A stretch of 64,000 bases of DNA from Bartonella krasnovii (GTDB taxonomy: Bacteria > Pseudomonadota > Alphaproteobacteria > Rhizobiales > Rhizobiaceae): assembly GCF_003606345.3 (NCBI RefSeq), contig NZ_CP031844.2, forward strand, positions 1,435,001 through 1,499,000. Reading direction: 5' to 3'. The translations under genes were made by a program, and so were the position numbers. How positions within the stretch are numbered: position 1 is the stretch's first letter; every line of letters begins with the position of its first letter. The notes beneath the pieces are model-generated. The model had not been told where the DNA came from. It saw only the letters and a list, made by a program, of their open reading frames with translations, and ran no database searches. Below are positions 1 to 9,748 of this stretch, one piece after another.

Positions 1-457
1 CAAGAGCAAAACCAACCATCGCAAGCAGAAACTGCCCTCGTTAACGAACGCTATATAGAACCCTTTCCCCAAAAGAGTCAATATCATTTTTTACTTTTTT
101 GCAAAAATATAACATTATAGCAACAACCATCTATTTCAAGGCATCTTATACAAAAACTAAAAATTATAAAAATCAATAACTAAAATAATAAATTAATCAT
201 GCACGCTTCTAAAAAAACATAAACAACCAGGACTAATCAATTATAAAGGCGAATTGCATGAAAATTTCTTGCGGGATAATGACTTCTTTTAGGTCATAAT
301 ACCCTTATCTCCTCTCACAACGGTTATAACTCTCCTTAAATATCATGACGCGCACATCATGTAAAAGAAAGATAGGCGACATATTCTATAATCACCATTG
401 CATAAACACCTTACACGTTTTATGATTTTCCATGAAAGCAAAAGGAAGAAGATATCA
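1..457. other. Left-edge intergenic region upstream of zur
   Basis: No gene can be called here. The first 60 bases could be the end of a plus-strand gene or the very start of a minus-strand gene (a possible ATG on the minus strand at 17-19), but the piece is too short to decide. The rest is AT-rich. An AT-rich partial palindrome (TATAACATTATA) lies near 107-118 and resembles half of an alphaproteobacterial Zur box, but this is only a resemblance. Confidence 0.4.
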
Positions 458-850
458 ATGTCCTCTAAACTAACGCGTAACCAAACATTGGTTTTGAACA
501 CTTTAAAGAATGCAAAAGGACCTTTAAGTGCTTATGCGATTCTTGACCAATTACGCGAAGAAGGTTTTCGCGCCCCTCTCCAAGTTTATCGCGCGTTAGA
601 AAAACTCGTACAATTAAAATGTATTCATCGTCTCGAAAGTGTAAACGCTTTTATGGTCTGTTTACATCCCGAAAAATGTCAACACGAACTTACAACTTTC
701 ATCATTTGCGAAAACTGTGGCACAGTTAATGAAATACAAAATCAAACGATTGTATCAAGTTTAAAACAAATGGTTCAAGCTGTTAACTTCCAAGCCCACA
801 AAAGTACTCTAGAAGTACGAGGGCTTTGTAAAAAATGCGTAATAAAATAA
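458..850 (+). CDS. zur: Zinc uptake regulator Zur (Fur family)
   Basis: DNA-binding repressor that senses cytoplasmic zinc and represses zinc-uptake genes. About 130 residues. The N-terminal winged helix carries the Zur-like stretch SAYAILDQLREEG and then VYRALEKL; the C-terminal half has two CxxC pairs (CENC and CKKC) that form the structural zinc site of the family. It reads closest to E. coli Zur and lacks the His-rich motif of Fur and Irr. An in-frame start 60 bases upstream exists (398), but the ATG at 458 has an AGGAAGA ribosome site just before it and gives the usual length, so it is preferred. It stands alone, upstream of an efflux pair. Zur rather than Fur is inferred from motif similarity. 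Confidence 0.9.
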   Translation: MSSKLTRNQTLVLNTLKNAKGPLSAYAILDQLREEGFRAPLQVYRALEKLVQLKCIHRLESVNAFMVCLHPEKCQHELTTFIICENCGTVNEIQNQTIVSSLKQMVQAVNFQAHKSTLEVRGLCKKCVIK

Positions 851-1007
851 GTTCTTGAACTTGTAAGTTCATATATTTATCATTATGCTTCAAACATTAC
901 CTTATTGTTTGAAAAGCTCTTATTTGTCCTTGTATGTACAATAGCCCACGCCTATAGTATCAGGCTTATTATACTCATTGGGATGTAAATATTGAAAGTA
1001 TAAAATC

Positions 1008-2084
1008 ATGTCTATAGCTGAGACAATTTTTTCAACCAAAAAATTTGATAAAACAAAACAAAAGAAGGTAATTAAGGCTTTTCTTATCATCTTTGCACTT
1101 TTTATGCTTTGGTTTGGCTATAAGTGGATAACACATTGGCGTTATATGCTCTCTACTGAAGATGCCTATGTGCAAGGAGATATAGCTGCAATTGCGCCTA
1201 AATTAAATGGATATATTGAAAAAATTGCGATTAAAGCCAACCAAGTTGTAAAAAAGAACGATGTTTTATTTTACTTAGACAACGGTGATTATCAAATAGC
1301 CTTGGATCAAACAAAAGCGCATCTTAACACACAACAAAAAACGCTTCAACGTATTGATGCACAAATTACCGCTGCTCACAGTGCACTAGATGATGCACAA
1401 GCACAAAAAGCAGCCGCTTCAGCCATAGCAACCAATGCACAACTCACCTTAAAACGCATTACAGAACTGAAAGCCAATCGTTATGCCCCTCAATCAGATG
1501 TTGATGATGCAAAATCAGCCTATGAACAAGCCATTGCCAATGTTAACCGTGCGGATGCACAAATCGCTGCTGCACGTGCCAATATCCAAGTGCTAGAGGC
1601 ACAACGAAGTGAAACAGAAAGTCAAACAAAGAGCTTAGAACTTTCACGTGAAAAAGCACAACGTGATCTTGCTTCAACCATTATACGCGCGCCATTTGAC
1701 GGAATTATAGGAAACTTAACAGCAAAAACGGGAGATTTTGTCGTAAATGGCCAACGTCTTGCAGCGTTAGTCCCTATCCATGCGCTTTATATTGAAGCAA
1801 ACTATAAAGAAACACAGTTGCAAAATATTCATGCGGGACAAAAAGCTTATATTGCTGTTGATGCCTTCAAAAAGGAAGTCTTTACAGGAACAGTGCTTTC
1901 TATTTCACCTGCAACAGGTGCTGTTTTTTCTCTTCTTCCTCCACAAAATGCTACCGGGAACTTTACAAAAATCGTTCAACGTATTCCCGTACGGATCTCT
2001 ATTCCAGAAGAAGTCTTAAAGACCGGTCATATCCGAGCAGGAATGAGCGTTTCAGTAGAAGTTGATACACGCACACAACCATAA
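1008..2084 (+). CDS. emrA: HlyD/EmrA-type periplasmic adaptor of a multidrug efflux system
   Basis: Membrane fusion protein that links an inner-membrane MFS pump to the outer membrane channel. 358 residues: one membrane-spanning helix at about 24-43, then a beta strand and biotinyl-lipoyl-like half domain (STEDAYVQGDIAAIAPKLNG, residues 46-70), a long Ala/Gln-rich coiled coil at about 85-225 with many hydrophobic heptads, the second lipoyl half (TIIRAPFDGIIGNL) and a beta-barrel domain. Length and order match EmrA. The next gene is the matching EmrB-type transporter 42 bases downstream on the same strand, so the two probably form an operon. Substrate cannot be read from the sequence. Confidence 0.9.
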   Translation: MSIAETIFSTKKFDKTKQKKVIKAFLIIFALFMLWFGYKWITHWRYMLSTEDAYVQGDIAAIAPKLNGYIEKIAIKANQVVKKNDVLFYLDNGDYQIALDQTKAHLNTQQKTLQRIDAQITAAHSALDDAQAQKAAASAIATNAQLTLKRITELKANRYAPQSDVDDAKSAYEQAIANVNRADAQIAAARANIQVLEAQRSETESQTKSLELSREKAQRDLASTIIRAPFDGIIGNLTAKTGDFVVNGQRLAALVPIHALYIEANYKETQLQNIHAGQKAYIAVDAFKKEVFTGTVLSISPATGAVFSLLPPQNATGNFTKIVQRIPVRISIPEEVLKTGHIRAGMSVSVEVDTRTQP

Positions 2085-2126
2085 GATAAAAGTCTCTTAT
2101 AACAACAAGTAAATGACCTTATTAGT

Positions 2127-3698
2127 ATGACACCTTCCATACCAAAGCCTATACAGTCTCAAGAGCGCATAGAAATCCGTAACATTGTAATTTTCATCGT
2201 TATGGCCTTTGGCATGTTTATGGCTATTTTGGATATCCAAATCGTTGCCTCTTCTTTAGCTGAAGTTCAAGCGGGTCTTGCTGCAAGCTCTGAAGAAATT
2301 TCATGGGTTCAAACCTCCTATCTCATCGCTGAAGTCATCATGTTACCTCTTTCTGGCTTCTTAGGAAGATTGCTTTCAACACGCGTTTTCTTTACGATCT
2401 CGGCGATTGGATTTACGGTTACCTCTATTCTTTGTGCAACAGCAGCATCCATTGGAGAGATGATTATCTACCGTGCATTGCAAGGTTTTATTGGTGGCGG
2501 AATTATCCCAAGCGTTTTTGTCGCCTCTTATGTTCTTTTTCCTCCTTCCAAACGTCCAGTTGTCGTCCCTATTGTTGGACTCGTCGCAACACTCGCCCCC
2601 ACGATTGGTCCAACGGTCGGCGGTTACCTCTGTCATCTCTTATCATGGCACTGGCTTTTTCTCATCAATGTGCCTTTTGGAATTATTATTTCAATTCTCG
2701 CGTGGAAATTGATTAATTTTGATAAAGCAAACCCAACTCTCATGGCTAAATTTGATTGGTTGGGACTCATTTCTATGGCTGTTTTTCTAGGAACTTTAGA
2801 GTATGTACTAGAAGAAGGGGCACGACATGATTGGTTAAATGATAGGCTGATTCGGAACTTATTCATTATCATGATCTTGTCTGCCATCCTCTTCTTCTGG
2901 CGCGCTTTTACGGCAAAAGAGCCTATTGTTGATCTTACGGCTTTTTCTAATTTTAATTTTTCTGCTGCATCCATTTTTTCCTTTTCTTTGGGAATAGGTC
3001 TTTATGGACTCACATATCTTTATCCTGTCTATTTGAGCCAAATCCGCCAGTATGATGCTCTCATGATTGGAGAAACATTGTTTCTTTCAGGATTCGTCAT
3101 GCTATTAACCGCTCCCCTTGCAGGATATCTTTCTGCACGAATAGATGCACGTTTGATGATGGCGATAGGACTTTTTGGCTTTGCAATAGGAACTTGGATG
3201 GCTAGTTCTATCACAGACAACTGGGATTTTTGGCAACTCTTTTGGCCACAAGTTTTCCGTGGTGCTTCTGTAATGTTATGTATGGTTCCTGTTAATAACA
3301 TTGCCTTGGGAACACTTCCGCCAGAACGCATGCAAAATGCTTCTGGACTTTTTAATCTCACACGGAATCTGGGGGGAGCTGTAGGGCTTGCCATTATCAG
3401 CACTCTCATGACAAAACGTACAGACTTCCATTACGGACGAATAGCCGAAACACTCAATTACGCAAATAGACAAGCAACTGAAATGCTTTCAAAACTTTCT
3501 TTATTCTTCAAAACAGAAACCTTTGATTCGTATACACTCGCTCTTTCTCAACTATCTGGTATAGCGCGCATCCAAGCAATGATTATGGCTTTGAGTGATA
3601 TTTTCTTTATCATAACCATCATCTTTGGTTTTTTGACATTGATGACCATTTTTCTCAAAAAAATACCACCCCTCACTGATTCTCCACCAAGCCACTAA
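2127..3698 (+). CDS. emrB: EmrB/QacA-type (DHA2) MFS drug efflux transporter
   Basis: Proton-driven multidrug exporter of the inner membrane. 523 residues with about 14 hydrophobic helices, the length of the 14-helix DHA2 family. The first helix carries the family pattern LDIQIVASSLAEVQ (usually D-x-T-I-V-N-V-A-L-P), followed by SWVQTSYLIAEVI and the motif A region around GFLGRLLSTRVFF. GPTVGGYL in helix 5 corresponds to antiporter motif C. It lies just downstream of the EmrA-type adaptor and probably needs it, together with a TolC-like channel encoded elsewhere. Fatty acids or hydrophobic drugs are typical substrates of the family; nothing here specifies one. Confidence 0.92.
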   Translation: MTPSIPKPIQSQERIEIRNIVIFIVMAFGMFMAILDIQIVASSLAEVQAGLAASSEEISWVQTSYLIAEVIMLPLSGFLGRLLSTRVFFTISAIGFTVTSILCATAASIGEMIIYRALQGFIGGGIIPSVFVASYVLFPPSKRPVVVPIVGLVATLAPTIGPTVGGYLCHLLSWHWLFLINVPFGIIISILAWKLINFDKANPTLMAKFDWLGLISMAVFLGTLEYVLEEGARHDWLNDRLIRNLFIIMILSAILFFWRAFTAKEPIVDLTAFSNFNFSAASIFSFSLGIGLYGLTYLYPVYLSQIRQYDALMIGETLFLSGFVMLLTAPLAGYLSARIDARLMMAIGLFGFAIGTWMASSITDNWDFWQLFWPQVFRGASVMLCMVPVNNIALGTLPPERMQNASGLFNLTRNLGGAVGLAIISTLMTKRTDFHYGRIAETLNYANRQATEMLSKLSLFFKTETFDSYTLALSQLSGIARIQAMIMALSDIFFIITIIFGFLTLMTIFLKKIPPLTDSPPSH

Positions 3699-4920
3699 AC
3701 TTAACCTAAATTGAGAAATATTTTATTGCTTTCCTTTATTCTCTATAACTTTAGAGCCTTTTAAGAGATGAGATAAATCCACATATGATTCTAAACGATT
3801 TTTTTGATAAATTTTTTTCAATACATAGTTCTTTAGGTATTAAAAAATAACTTCTCATATAAAAAATTGTTTTAGAAGAAAGAAGTATAAACAAAAACCT
3901 TATCTAAAGTTCTATATACCATAAAAATAAAGCAGCTCTTTCTATAAGATTCTTGATTTCTCATCTTTCGCCCAATCCTATTTTACGCTACTGGCCTCAT
4001 AAAAAATGATCCTATAAAATTCTGTCGCTTCACTTTTTTAGGATTACGAGAATAGAACAGCATTCTCTTTTCCTGCTCTCCATGATGCCCTCTTCTTGAA
4101 CTGTTCCATAAAAGATTTATGATCTTTTTAATTTTTATTAACAAGCGCATTTTCTTTACAATATGTAGAGCAATGATTTTTTGATTTTGCATGCGAAACT
4201 TAAAATGAGAGTTCTGTATTCGACACCCTCATACCAATTGAAAACATTATCTTTAGAATAAAAAAAGTAAGAGCATGTTTTTTAAAAAGTTTTCAAAATG
4301 GCTCTTTTTTGAAAGAACATTGATATTGAATCCACTCAGTAATAATTTAGCAATGCTTCCAATATCCTTTTCCTGATAGGAAAATCATTATCTCTGATAT
4401 AAAAAAATCAAGAATATAAACGAGAAGTTCTCATTATAAGAATATATTGATTTATAAATATAATTTATCATTTTACATATTATAATGAGCAATCTAAATA
4501 TCGTAAATATCTTCCTATTTGAAAACTATTCATGATGAAGCAATTAAAACCATTCCCTCCCCCCCACAAGCAGGGAAATAAAAACCATTAAAAAGAGAAT
4601 AAAAACTGTCTCGATATAAGATCGACAAATTAATATTAAGCGCTAAAAAATTTTATGCTGATACCAGACAAAGCATCCAAAATCACCTAAAAGTTTAGTT
4701 TCTTTCAAGGTTATGAAAAAAACACTCCCTGAAAAAATGAGCTTTAAATATACTTTTACGACCCTCATTAAAACAATCAAAAATAAGAAACCAGCTCCAT
4801 AAAAAAGCCATAGAAACCAATCGCAAAACAACACCCAAAAACTTTTTACCCCCCCTTTACCCCCGCCAACACGCTCTCTTCCACTGCTCGCAGTATTGAA
4901 AAATGAAATAAATACAACCT
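3699..4920. other. Gene-poor AT-rich intergenic region
   Basis: About 1.2 kb with no convincing gene. Open frames are short and of low complexity. One minus-strand frame (about 4643-4924, TTG start) has a hydrophobic middle and overlaps the end of the acetyltransferase, but it has no ribosome site and is not accepted. C-runs occur near 4559 and 4849. Confidence 0.5.
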
Positions 4921-5505
4921 TCAAGCCACTTTATGATGCTGAAAACGCCTAGAAACGGTACATTCTCCGCTAGCAACCAAAGTGCCATAACAACCAGAAA
5001 GATAGCGCGGTATCAGTTCCAAGGCTTGAAAACGGTGCTTTTCGTAAGGACCAGGCATTGCCAAATTTTCTGTTAAGCAATTTGAAAAACCAAAACGTTG
5101 ATAAAATTCAAAATCTCCCACCAATAAAATAGCGCCATATCCTAATTTTTTGGCTGTTTCAATTGCATGGCGAACTAAAATTGATCCTATTCCCATACCA
5201 GCACATTCAGCAGCAACAGCCAAAGGTCCCAAAAGTAAAGCATGTTGTGTTTCATTTTTTTCTTTTAAAAAAGATACATGCCAAAGGCGGACACTCCCCA
5301 CAAGCTCACCGAGTGCGTTTTTAACCACAAAAGAAAGCCCCTGAGCGGCTAACCGGCCACGACGTAAAGCCTCTGATGACTTACGTTTACGTCCACGCCC
5401 CATCGTCGCATCAAGCAAAATTTCTCGATAAGGCTTATCTGCTTCTTGCTCCAATAAAAGTTTAAAACATGCCCCATTTTTTGTTTGAAAATTAATCATA
5501 TTCAT
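4921..5505 (-). CDS. GNAT-family N-acetyltransferase (COG3153-like)
   Basis: Predicted acetyl-CoA-dependent acetyltransferase of 194 residues. The GNAT core is clear: a strand and turn LLLGPLAVAAECAGMGIGS (about 91-109) holding the acetyl-CoA pyrophosphate-binding Q/R-x-x-G-x-G/A type loop (here AGMGIG), then helix LVRHAIETAKKLGY, strand AILLVGD and the late YQRFGF motif typical of this subgroup. Acceptor unknown. It follows the decarboxylase on the same strand after 77 bases, so co-transcription behind the speF-like leader is plausible, which would suggest, as inference only, a polyamine or amine substrate. The start has only a short GAG as ribosome site; an alternative ATG lies two codons later. 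Confidence 0.85.
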   Translation of the reverse strand: MNMINFQTKNGACFKLLLEQEADKPYREILLDATMGRGRKRKSSEALRRGRLAAQGLSFVVKNALGELVGSVRLWHVSFLKEKNETQHALLLGPLAVAAECAGMGIGSILVRHAIETAKKLGYGAILLVGDFEFYQRFGFSNCLTENLAMPGPYEKHRFQALELIPRYLSGCYGTLVASGECTVSRRFQHHKVA

Positions 5506-5582
5506 CTCGATGATCTACCCTCTTATAGCGCAATAACGAGCACAGCCAAAAATCCAAAAATACCTATCGTTAAAAGGAAATT

Positions 5583-6716
5583 TTAGATCACATACGATCG
5601 TAAAGGCTCAAACCCATTAAAGGCAACAGACGCGTAAGTTGCTGTGTAAGCACCCGTTCCATGAATCAATATCTTATCTCCTATTGTTAGAGATAAAGGA
5701 AGCGGATAGGGTGTTTTTTCATAGAGAACATCTACTGAATCACATGTTGGTCCAGCCAAAATACAAGGCTCCATAACCTTATCATCATGAGGGGTTTCAA
5801 TAGGATAGCGAATTGCTTCATCCATAGTTTCAGTAAGACCGTTAAATTTTCCAACATCAAGATAAACCCATCGGACATTATCATTGTCAGCTTTTTTGGA
5901 TATCAAAACAACTTCTGTGCGAATAACACCAGCATTACCAACCATAGCACGCCCTGGTTCAATGATCGTTTCAGGAATACGATTGCCAAAATATTTTTTT
6001 AACGAATCAAAAACAGCCATACCATAAGTTTGCTCGCTAGGAACATCTTTTAAATAACGTGTTGGAAAACCACCACCCATATTCACCAATTTCAACGAAA
6101 TTCCTTCTTGCTCCAAATGCTTAAAAACTGTAGCCGCATCCGATAAAGCACGATCCCACGCATCAAGATCTGTTTGTTGAGATCCCACATGAAAAGAAAC
6201 ACCATATGCCTTTAAACCCAATTGATGTGCTCGACGTAATACATCAACAGCCATAGCAGGAGCACAACCAAACTTACGTGACAAAGGCCAATCTGCACCT
6301 TTTCCATCGGTAAGAACACGGCAAAACACGCAAACTCCTGGAGCAGCGCGCGCAACTTTTTCAACTTCTTCAACACAATCAACAGCATAAAGTGAAATGC
6401 CAAGCGCATATGCACGGGCAATATCGCACTCTTTTTTTATCGTGTTCCCAAAAGAAATACGATCAGGAGTTGCTCCTGCTTCTAAAGCCATTTCAATTTC
6501 TGCAACAGAAGCCGCATCAAAAGATGATCCTAAGGAGGTAAGCAAATGCAAAATCTCAGGAGCTGGATTTGCCTTTATTGCATAAAAAATACGAGACTGT
6601 GGAAGAGCTTTTTCAAAATTTAAATAGTTTTCGCGAACAACATCCAAGTCAACAATTAAGCATGGACCTTCAGAACGATGTGTTGCAAGAAAATCACGAA
6701 TACGTTGCGTTACCAT
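5583..6716 (-). CDS. Type III PLP-dependent ornithine (lysine) decarboxylase
   Basis: Fold III pyridoxal-phosphate decarboxylase, most likely making putrescine from ornithine. 377 residues. The Schiff-base lysine is in YAIKANPAP (residue 48), followed by the substrate-loop GSSFDAASVAEIE, the active-site HVGSQ, the phosphate-binding GGGFPTRY, and the C-terminal CDSVDVL with the catalytic Cys and EPGRAMVGNAG. The start is set at the ATG at 6716 because an AGGAG sits eight bases upstream; TTG and GTG starts two and one codons earlier are possible. The leader upstream matches the speF RNA motif, which is known from genes of this class in Alphaproteobacteria and supports the ornithine assignment. 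A GNAT acetyltransferase follows. Confidence 0.9.
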   Translation of the reverse strand: MVTQRIRDFLATHRSEGPCLIVDLDVVRENYLNFEKALPQSRIFYAIKANPAPEILHLLTSLGSSFDAASVAEIEMALEAGATPDRISFGNTIKKECDIARAYALGISLYAVDCVEEVEKVARAAPGVCVFCRVLTDGKGADWPLSRKFGCAPAMAVDVLRRAHQLGLKAYGVSFHVGSQQTDLDAWDRALSDAATVFKHLEQEGISLKLVNMGGGFPTRYLKDVPSEQTYGMAVFDSLKKYFGNRIPETIIEPGRAMVGNAGVIRTEVVLISKKADNDNVRWVYLDVGKFNGLTETMDEAIRYPIETPHDDKVMEPCILAGPTCDSVDVLYEKTPYPLPLSLTIGDKILIHGTGAYTATYASVAFNGFEPLRSYVI

Positions 6717-6739
6717 CACCAATTCTCCTAAGGGAATAA

Positions 6740-7140
6740 AATCCCTCCTCTATGCTTGGGCAGCACAGAGCTGCCAATAGCCAAAGGACAAAATACGCGT
6801 AGCTTCTATCAGCACTCTGATTATTTTCATAATCAGGAAGAAACCAATATTGCATACAATGAAAGACAGCGCAGAAACTGCGTTATCCTACTTTATCTGC
6901 CTTTTTGATTGGAGTTGAAAAAACCACTTCCGCACTGAAGGCAATGAGGTGTGCCTCTATAGTTATCCCAGCATTTGTACAGCTGGAAGACACCAGAAAG
7001 GCCCGCACCGTCGTTGCTTCAAGATGTCCTCATTCTTGCAATTGGCTGTAAGAATGACTGGAGCGGTTAGTTCCAGGTACCGTACCGGTTGACCTCACCA
7101 TTTGAGAACCAGCGGACACCCACAGGCACGTGCGACTTTG
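6740..7140 (-). ncRNA. speF RNA: speF-type structured leader RNA of the decarboxylase gene
   Basis: The roughly 400 bases upstream of the decarboxylase are unusually GC-rich for the region and highly structured. Read on the minus strand, the 5' part (about 7140-7050) contains the conserved GTGCCTGTGGGTGTCCGCTG and GGTACGGTACC stretches that I recall from the alphaproteobacterial speF motif (Corbino et al. 2005). Downstream lie a hairpin with 8-bp stem and GAAA loop (6817-6836), a GGCAGC/GCTGCC hairpin (about 6761-6778), and a GGGATTTTATTCCC hairpin that abuts the AGGAG ribosome site. The last hairpin could modulate translation start. The identification rests on memory of the motif and on gene context; the limits are approximate. 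Confidence 0.8.
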
Positions 7141-7591
7141 GGCAAGGAGTTCTATAAAACGAATCCTTTCTCATTTCAATCATTTTTTTAATTTTAAACA
7201 TTTTTTAATTCTTAAAGAGAACATGATGCTAAAAAGCAACACTCTCTGTCACCCAATAAAGCCATCCCCCCACTTTTATGAGATCACTCCTCTACGCAAT
7301 CCCTACAACAAAAATCATAATCTTTCTTTAAAAGCACCTCTTATTTAGCTTCCCCATTCCATTTTTCCAACATCATTCATAGAAATAGATTGGGAATGAG
7401 AAAACCCTCACGACACTCAAATTTCTTATTCAAGATAAAAACAATAAATTATTATAAATCAATGTACTAAACTATTTGTCAACGGATTCTTGCTTTTTAA
7501 ATGATAAAGTATTTGAACACTCAACCCTATAAAATCCGAGAAAACAAACGATCTATAATGATTATTTATAAATCAATAGATTAATGTAAAG
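7141..7591. other. Intergenic region with one copy of dispersed repeat family A
   Basis: No gene seen. Bases about 7381-7470 resemble stretches at 28261-28380, 35221-35310 and 49021-49145 (see findings). A short stem GAATGAGAAA / TTTCTTATTC lies in the copy. Confidence 0.5.
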
Positions 7592-7617
7592 AAAAAGACC
7601 GAACAAGATCCGGTCTT
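7592..7617 (-). terminator. Rho-independent terminator of trhO
   Basis: On the minus strand a seven-base stem AAGACCG / CGGTCTT is followed by a T-rich run, about 90 bases after the trhO stop codon. Good intrinsic terminator geometry. Confidence 0.8.
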
Positions 7618-7708
7618 ATGAAATATCTTTCTACTAAGATTAAAGACGCTTTTCTCTTAAACTGTAAGAAAAAAACACTAAATTTTAAATCCCTACACGA
7701 TGATATCC

Positions 7709-8638
7709 TTATATCCCTTGATGAGCATCAATTGCACGCAACTTCAACAATTGGAATTGCCTATGGCGTTCACGAAAACGCTCTCTATCCGCTTCACTAC
7801 GCGTATTATAACAAGCCTCACAAGAAACACCTTCCTCATAATGAGGCGATAATTTGCTTTCAGCATTCAAAGGAGAACGACACGCGCGACAGAGTTCGCG
7901 TCCGCATTCTTCAAGACCATGTTGAACAGAAACCCGCTCATCAAAAACAAAGCATTCTCCCCACCATAAACTTTCCTCTTTGGGGACTTTTTCCAAATAT
8001 TTCAGAATTCCTCCCTTTAAATGGTACACTTGCTCATAACCAAGTTCACGAACATACGCTGTTGATTTTTCACAACGAATACCGCCTGTACAAAACATAG
8101 CAATTTTCTTTTTTTTCTTCAAATCAGCTTCATGTTGACGCACCCATTCAGGAAATTCGCGAAATGTTTTAATCTGTGGATCAATCGCTCCTTGAAAACT
8201 CCCAATTGCATATTCATAATCATTACGGGTATCGATCAAAATTGTCTCTTCATCTTGAATAAGAGCATTCCAATCTTCAGGCTCCACATAAGTCCCAACA
8301 ACTTTTAGCGGGTCAACCCCTTCAACCCCCATTGTCACAATTTCTTTTTTCAACCGCACTTTCATGCGATGAAAAGGCATTTTCGATGCCCATGAATATT
8401 TAATCTCCGGCGTTTGAAACGCTGGCTCAGCCGTAATAAAACCGACCAATGCCTCAATCGCTTCACAAGAACCTGCAACAGTGCCATTAATTCCCTCTTG
8501 TGCTAAAAGGAGAGTTCCTTTGATATCCTTTGCTTGACATAAATCCTGCAAAGGCTTTTGTAATTGACGATAATGCTTCAAATCTGCAAAGCAATAAAGT
8601 GCAGCAACTTTAAAATTCTTTTCCATGTGTTTTGCCAT
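7709..8638 (-). CDS. trhO: tRNA uridine(34) hydroxylase TrhO (rhodanese-like, YceA/UPF0176)
   Basis: Oxygen-dependent tRNA U34 hydroxylase that makes 5-hydroxyuridine, the first step toward the cmo5U/mcmo5U wobble modifications. About 309 residues. N-terminal domain ([22 protein letters not shown]) is characteristic of the family; a rhodanese domain follows ([18 protein letters not shown]), with the active-site loop [11 protein letters not shown], Cys at about residue 183. The C-terminal region has paired Cys motifs (CGRELCRAC and CEAC). The start is uncertain: ATG at 8638 is chosen over a TTG at 8662 and a later ATG at 8626; none has a strong ribosome site. It is divergent from eda with about 100 bases between them and ends at a clear terminator. 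Confidence 0.9.
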   Translation of the reverse strand: MAKHMEKNFKVAALYCFADLKHYRQLQKPLQDLCQAKDIKGTLLLAQEGINGTVAGSCEAIEALVGFITAEPAFQTPEIKYSWASKMPFHRMKVRLKKEIVTMGVEGVDPLKVVGTYVEPEDWNALIQDEETILIDTRNDYEYAIGSFQGAIDPQIKTFREFPEWVRQHEADLKKKKKIAMFCTGGIRCEKSTAYVRELGYEQVYHLKGGILKYLEKVPKEESLWWGECFVFDERVSVQHGLEECGRELCRACRSPLNAESKLSPHYEEGVSCEACYNTRSEADRERFRERHRQFQLLKLRAIDAHQGI

Positions 8639-8743
8639 AACGTGCGTTTCATTCAATTTCAAGATCTATTCATATATTCTTTAACATATTGGTACTTAAT
8701 CAAACGATATAAACAATACCATATCCAAAAAGAAAAAAATATC

Positions 8744-9409
8744 ATGTGTCAAAAAAGAGAAACCCTTTTATTATATCTTCAAGGACAAATCGTTATACCT
8801 GTTTTGACCATCGACAATTTACAAAGTGCTGTACCTTTAGCACGTGCTCTTGTCAAAGGCGGATTAAAAACAATTGAGATCACTTTGCGAACACTAGACG
8901 CTCTCCAAGCAATTAAGACAATTACACAAGAAGTTCCTGAAGCAATTGTTGGAGCCGGAACAGTCCTTAACACAACGCACTACGAACAAGCCGAACGAGC
9001 TGGAGCAAAATTTATCGTAAGCCCTGGATTATCCAACGAATTAATCAATTGTGCAAAAAATAGTGAAATTCCCCTTCTTCCTGGTGCAATGACCCCAAGT
9101 GAACTCATGCAAGCATTAGACAAAGGCTATTCATATCTTAAATTTTTTCCTGCCAAAGCTGCTGGAGGTCTTACCTTCATCCAAGCGTTAGCCTCTCCTT
9201 TCGCTGAAATCTTCTTTTGTCCTACAGGCGGTATAACACAAACAAGTGCAACACAATGGCTTCAACTTCCTAACGTCTTCTGCGTTGGCGGTTCTTGGAT
9301 AGCGCCTCAAAAACTCATCGCTATAAAAGATTGGGATTCGATCAGTGCATTAGCGCATACTGCATCACAACTTTCCTCTCACCCTACAAAAGCGCGCTCT
9401 ACAACATGA
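8744..9409 (+). CDS. eda: 2-keto-3-deoxy-6-phosphogluconate (KDPG) aldolase, with a displaced C-terminus
   Basis: Class I aldolase that splits KDPG to pyruvate and glyceraldehyde 3-phosphate, and acts on 2-keto-4-hydroxyglutarate. 221 residues. Seen: TIEITLRT with catalytic Glu45 and Arg49, GAGTVL, FIVSPGLSNEL, LPGAMTPSE, Schiff-base Lys133 in YLKFFPA, and FCPTGGI for phosphate binding. A frame extends 180 bases upstream, but the conserved N-terminus begins at the ATG at 8744. The last nine codons and the stop lie inside a duplicated fragment of the neighbouring ferredoxin reductase gene read in antisense, so the native C-terminal end has been replaced. Catalytic residues are all upstream of this change, so activity is probably kept. 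Confidence 0.93.
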   Translation: MCQKRETLLLYLQGQIVIPVLTIDNLQSAVPLARALVKGGLKTIEITLRTLDALQAIKTITQEVPEAIVGAGTVLNTTHYEQAERAGAKFIVSPGLSNELINCAKNSEIPLLPGAMTPSELMQALDKGYSYLKFFPAKAAGGLTFIQALASPFAEIFFCPTGGITQTSATQWLQLPNVFCVGGSWIAPQKLIAIKDWDSISALAHTASQLSSHPTKARSTT

Positions 9410-9735
9410 AGATGCGGGAGCATTATTTGCCCCTTCAACAAGACCAAAATCTTCACACATCCTTGCGCAATCTTTTAACACCTGCCATAGAGCCACAAAT
9501 CATCACAGGGTCTTCATCAGGAGAAATTTTCGGTAAACCAGTCGTTTTTTAAAAAAGCACCGCTCTCCATAACAGTCGTAATACGTCCCATATGCTCAGA
9601 AGGTTCACGCGTAGTCATAGGATAAAATTTCAACTGTTGTGCATATGCCCCAATTAGCGGATCTTGTTGCAAAGAGCAAACAAGTTCTTTTGCATAAGTC
9701 AACGCGTTCCTTTCACGTGTTGTTTGAAGGAGCAT
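9381..9735 (-). pseudogene. Duplicated 3' fragment of ferredoxin-NADP reductase
   Basis: A second copy of the last third of the reductase gene, lying directly downstream of the intact gene and offset from it by about 370 bases. It is nearly identical over about 350 bases (for example SLQQDPLIGAYAQQ and MTTREPSEHMG are unchanged) but has lost the reading frame near 9545 through a short indel in an A/T run, and the codons following diverge by small indels. There is no start or FAD-binding part. The right-hand junction is near 9728-9735 and the left-hand junction falls inside the 3' end of eda. A recent tandem partial duplication is the simplest explanation. Confidence 0.88.
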
Positions 9736-9748
9736 CAGACTCCAACCA

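Noticed and set aside
1..120. Partial gene at the left edge
   Set aside because: Both strands offer short open stretches (plus frame ending at 120, minus ATG at 17-19), but too little sequence to tell which is real.
4643..4924. Minus-strand hydrophobic frame of 93 codons
   Set aside because: Starts with TTG inside the end of the acetyltransferase gene, no ribosome site, low complexity.
7618..8100. Plus-strand frame of 160 codons
   Set aside because: Antisense to trhO, which has clear family motifs.
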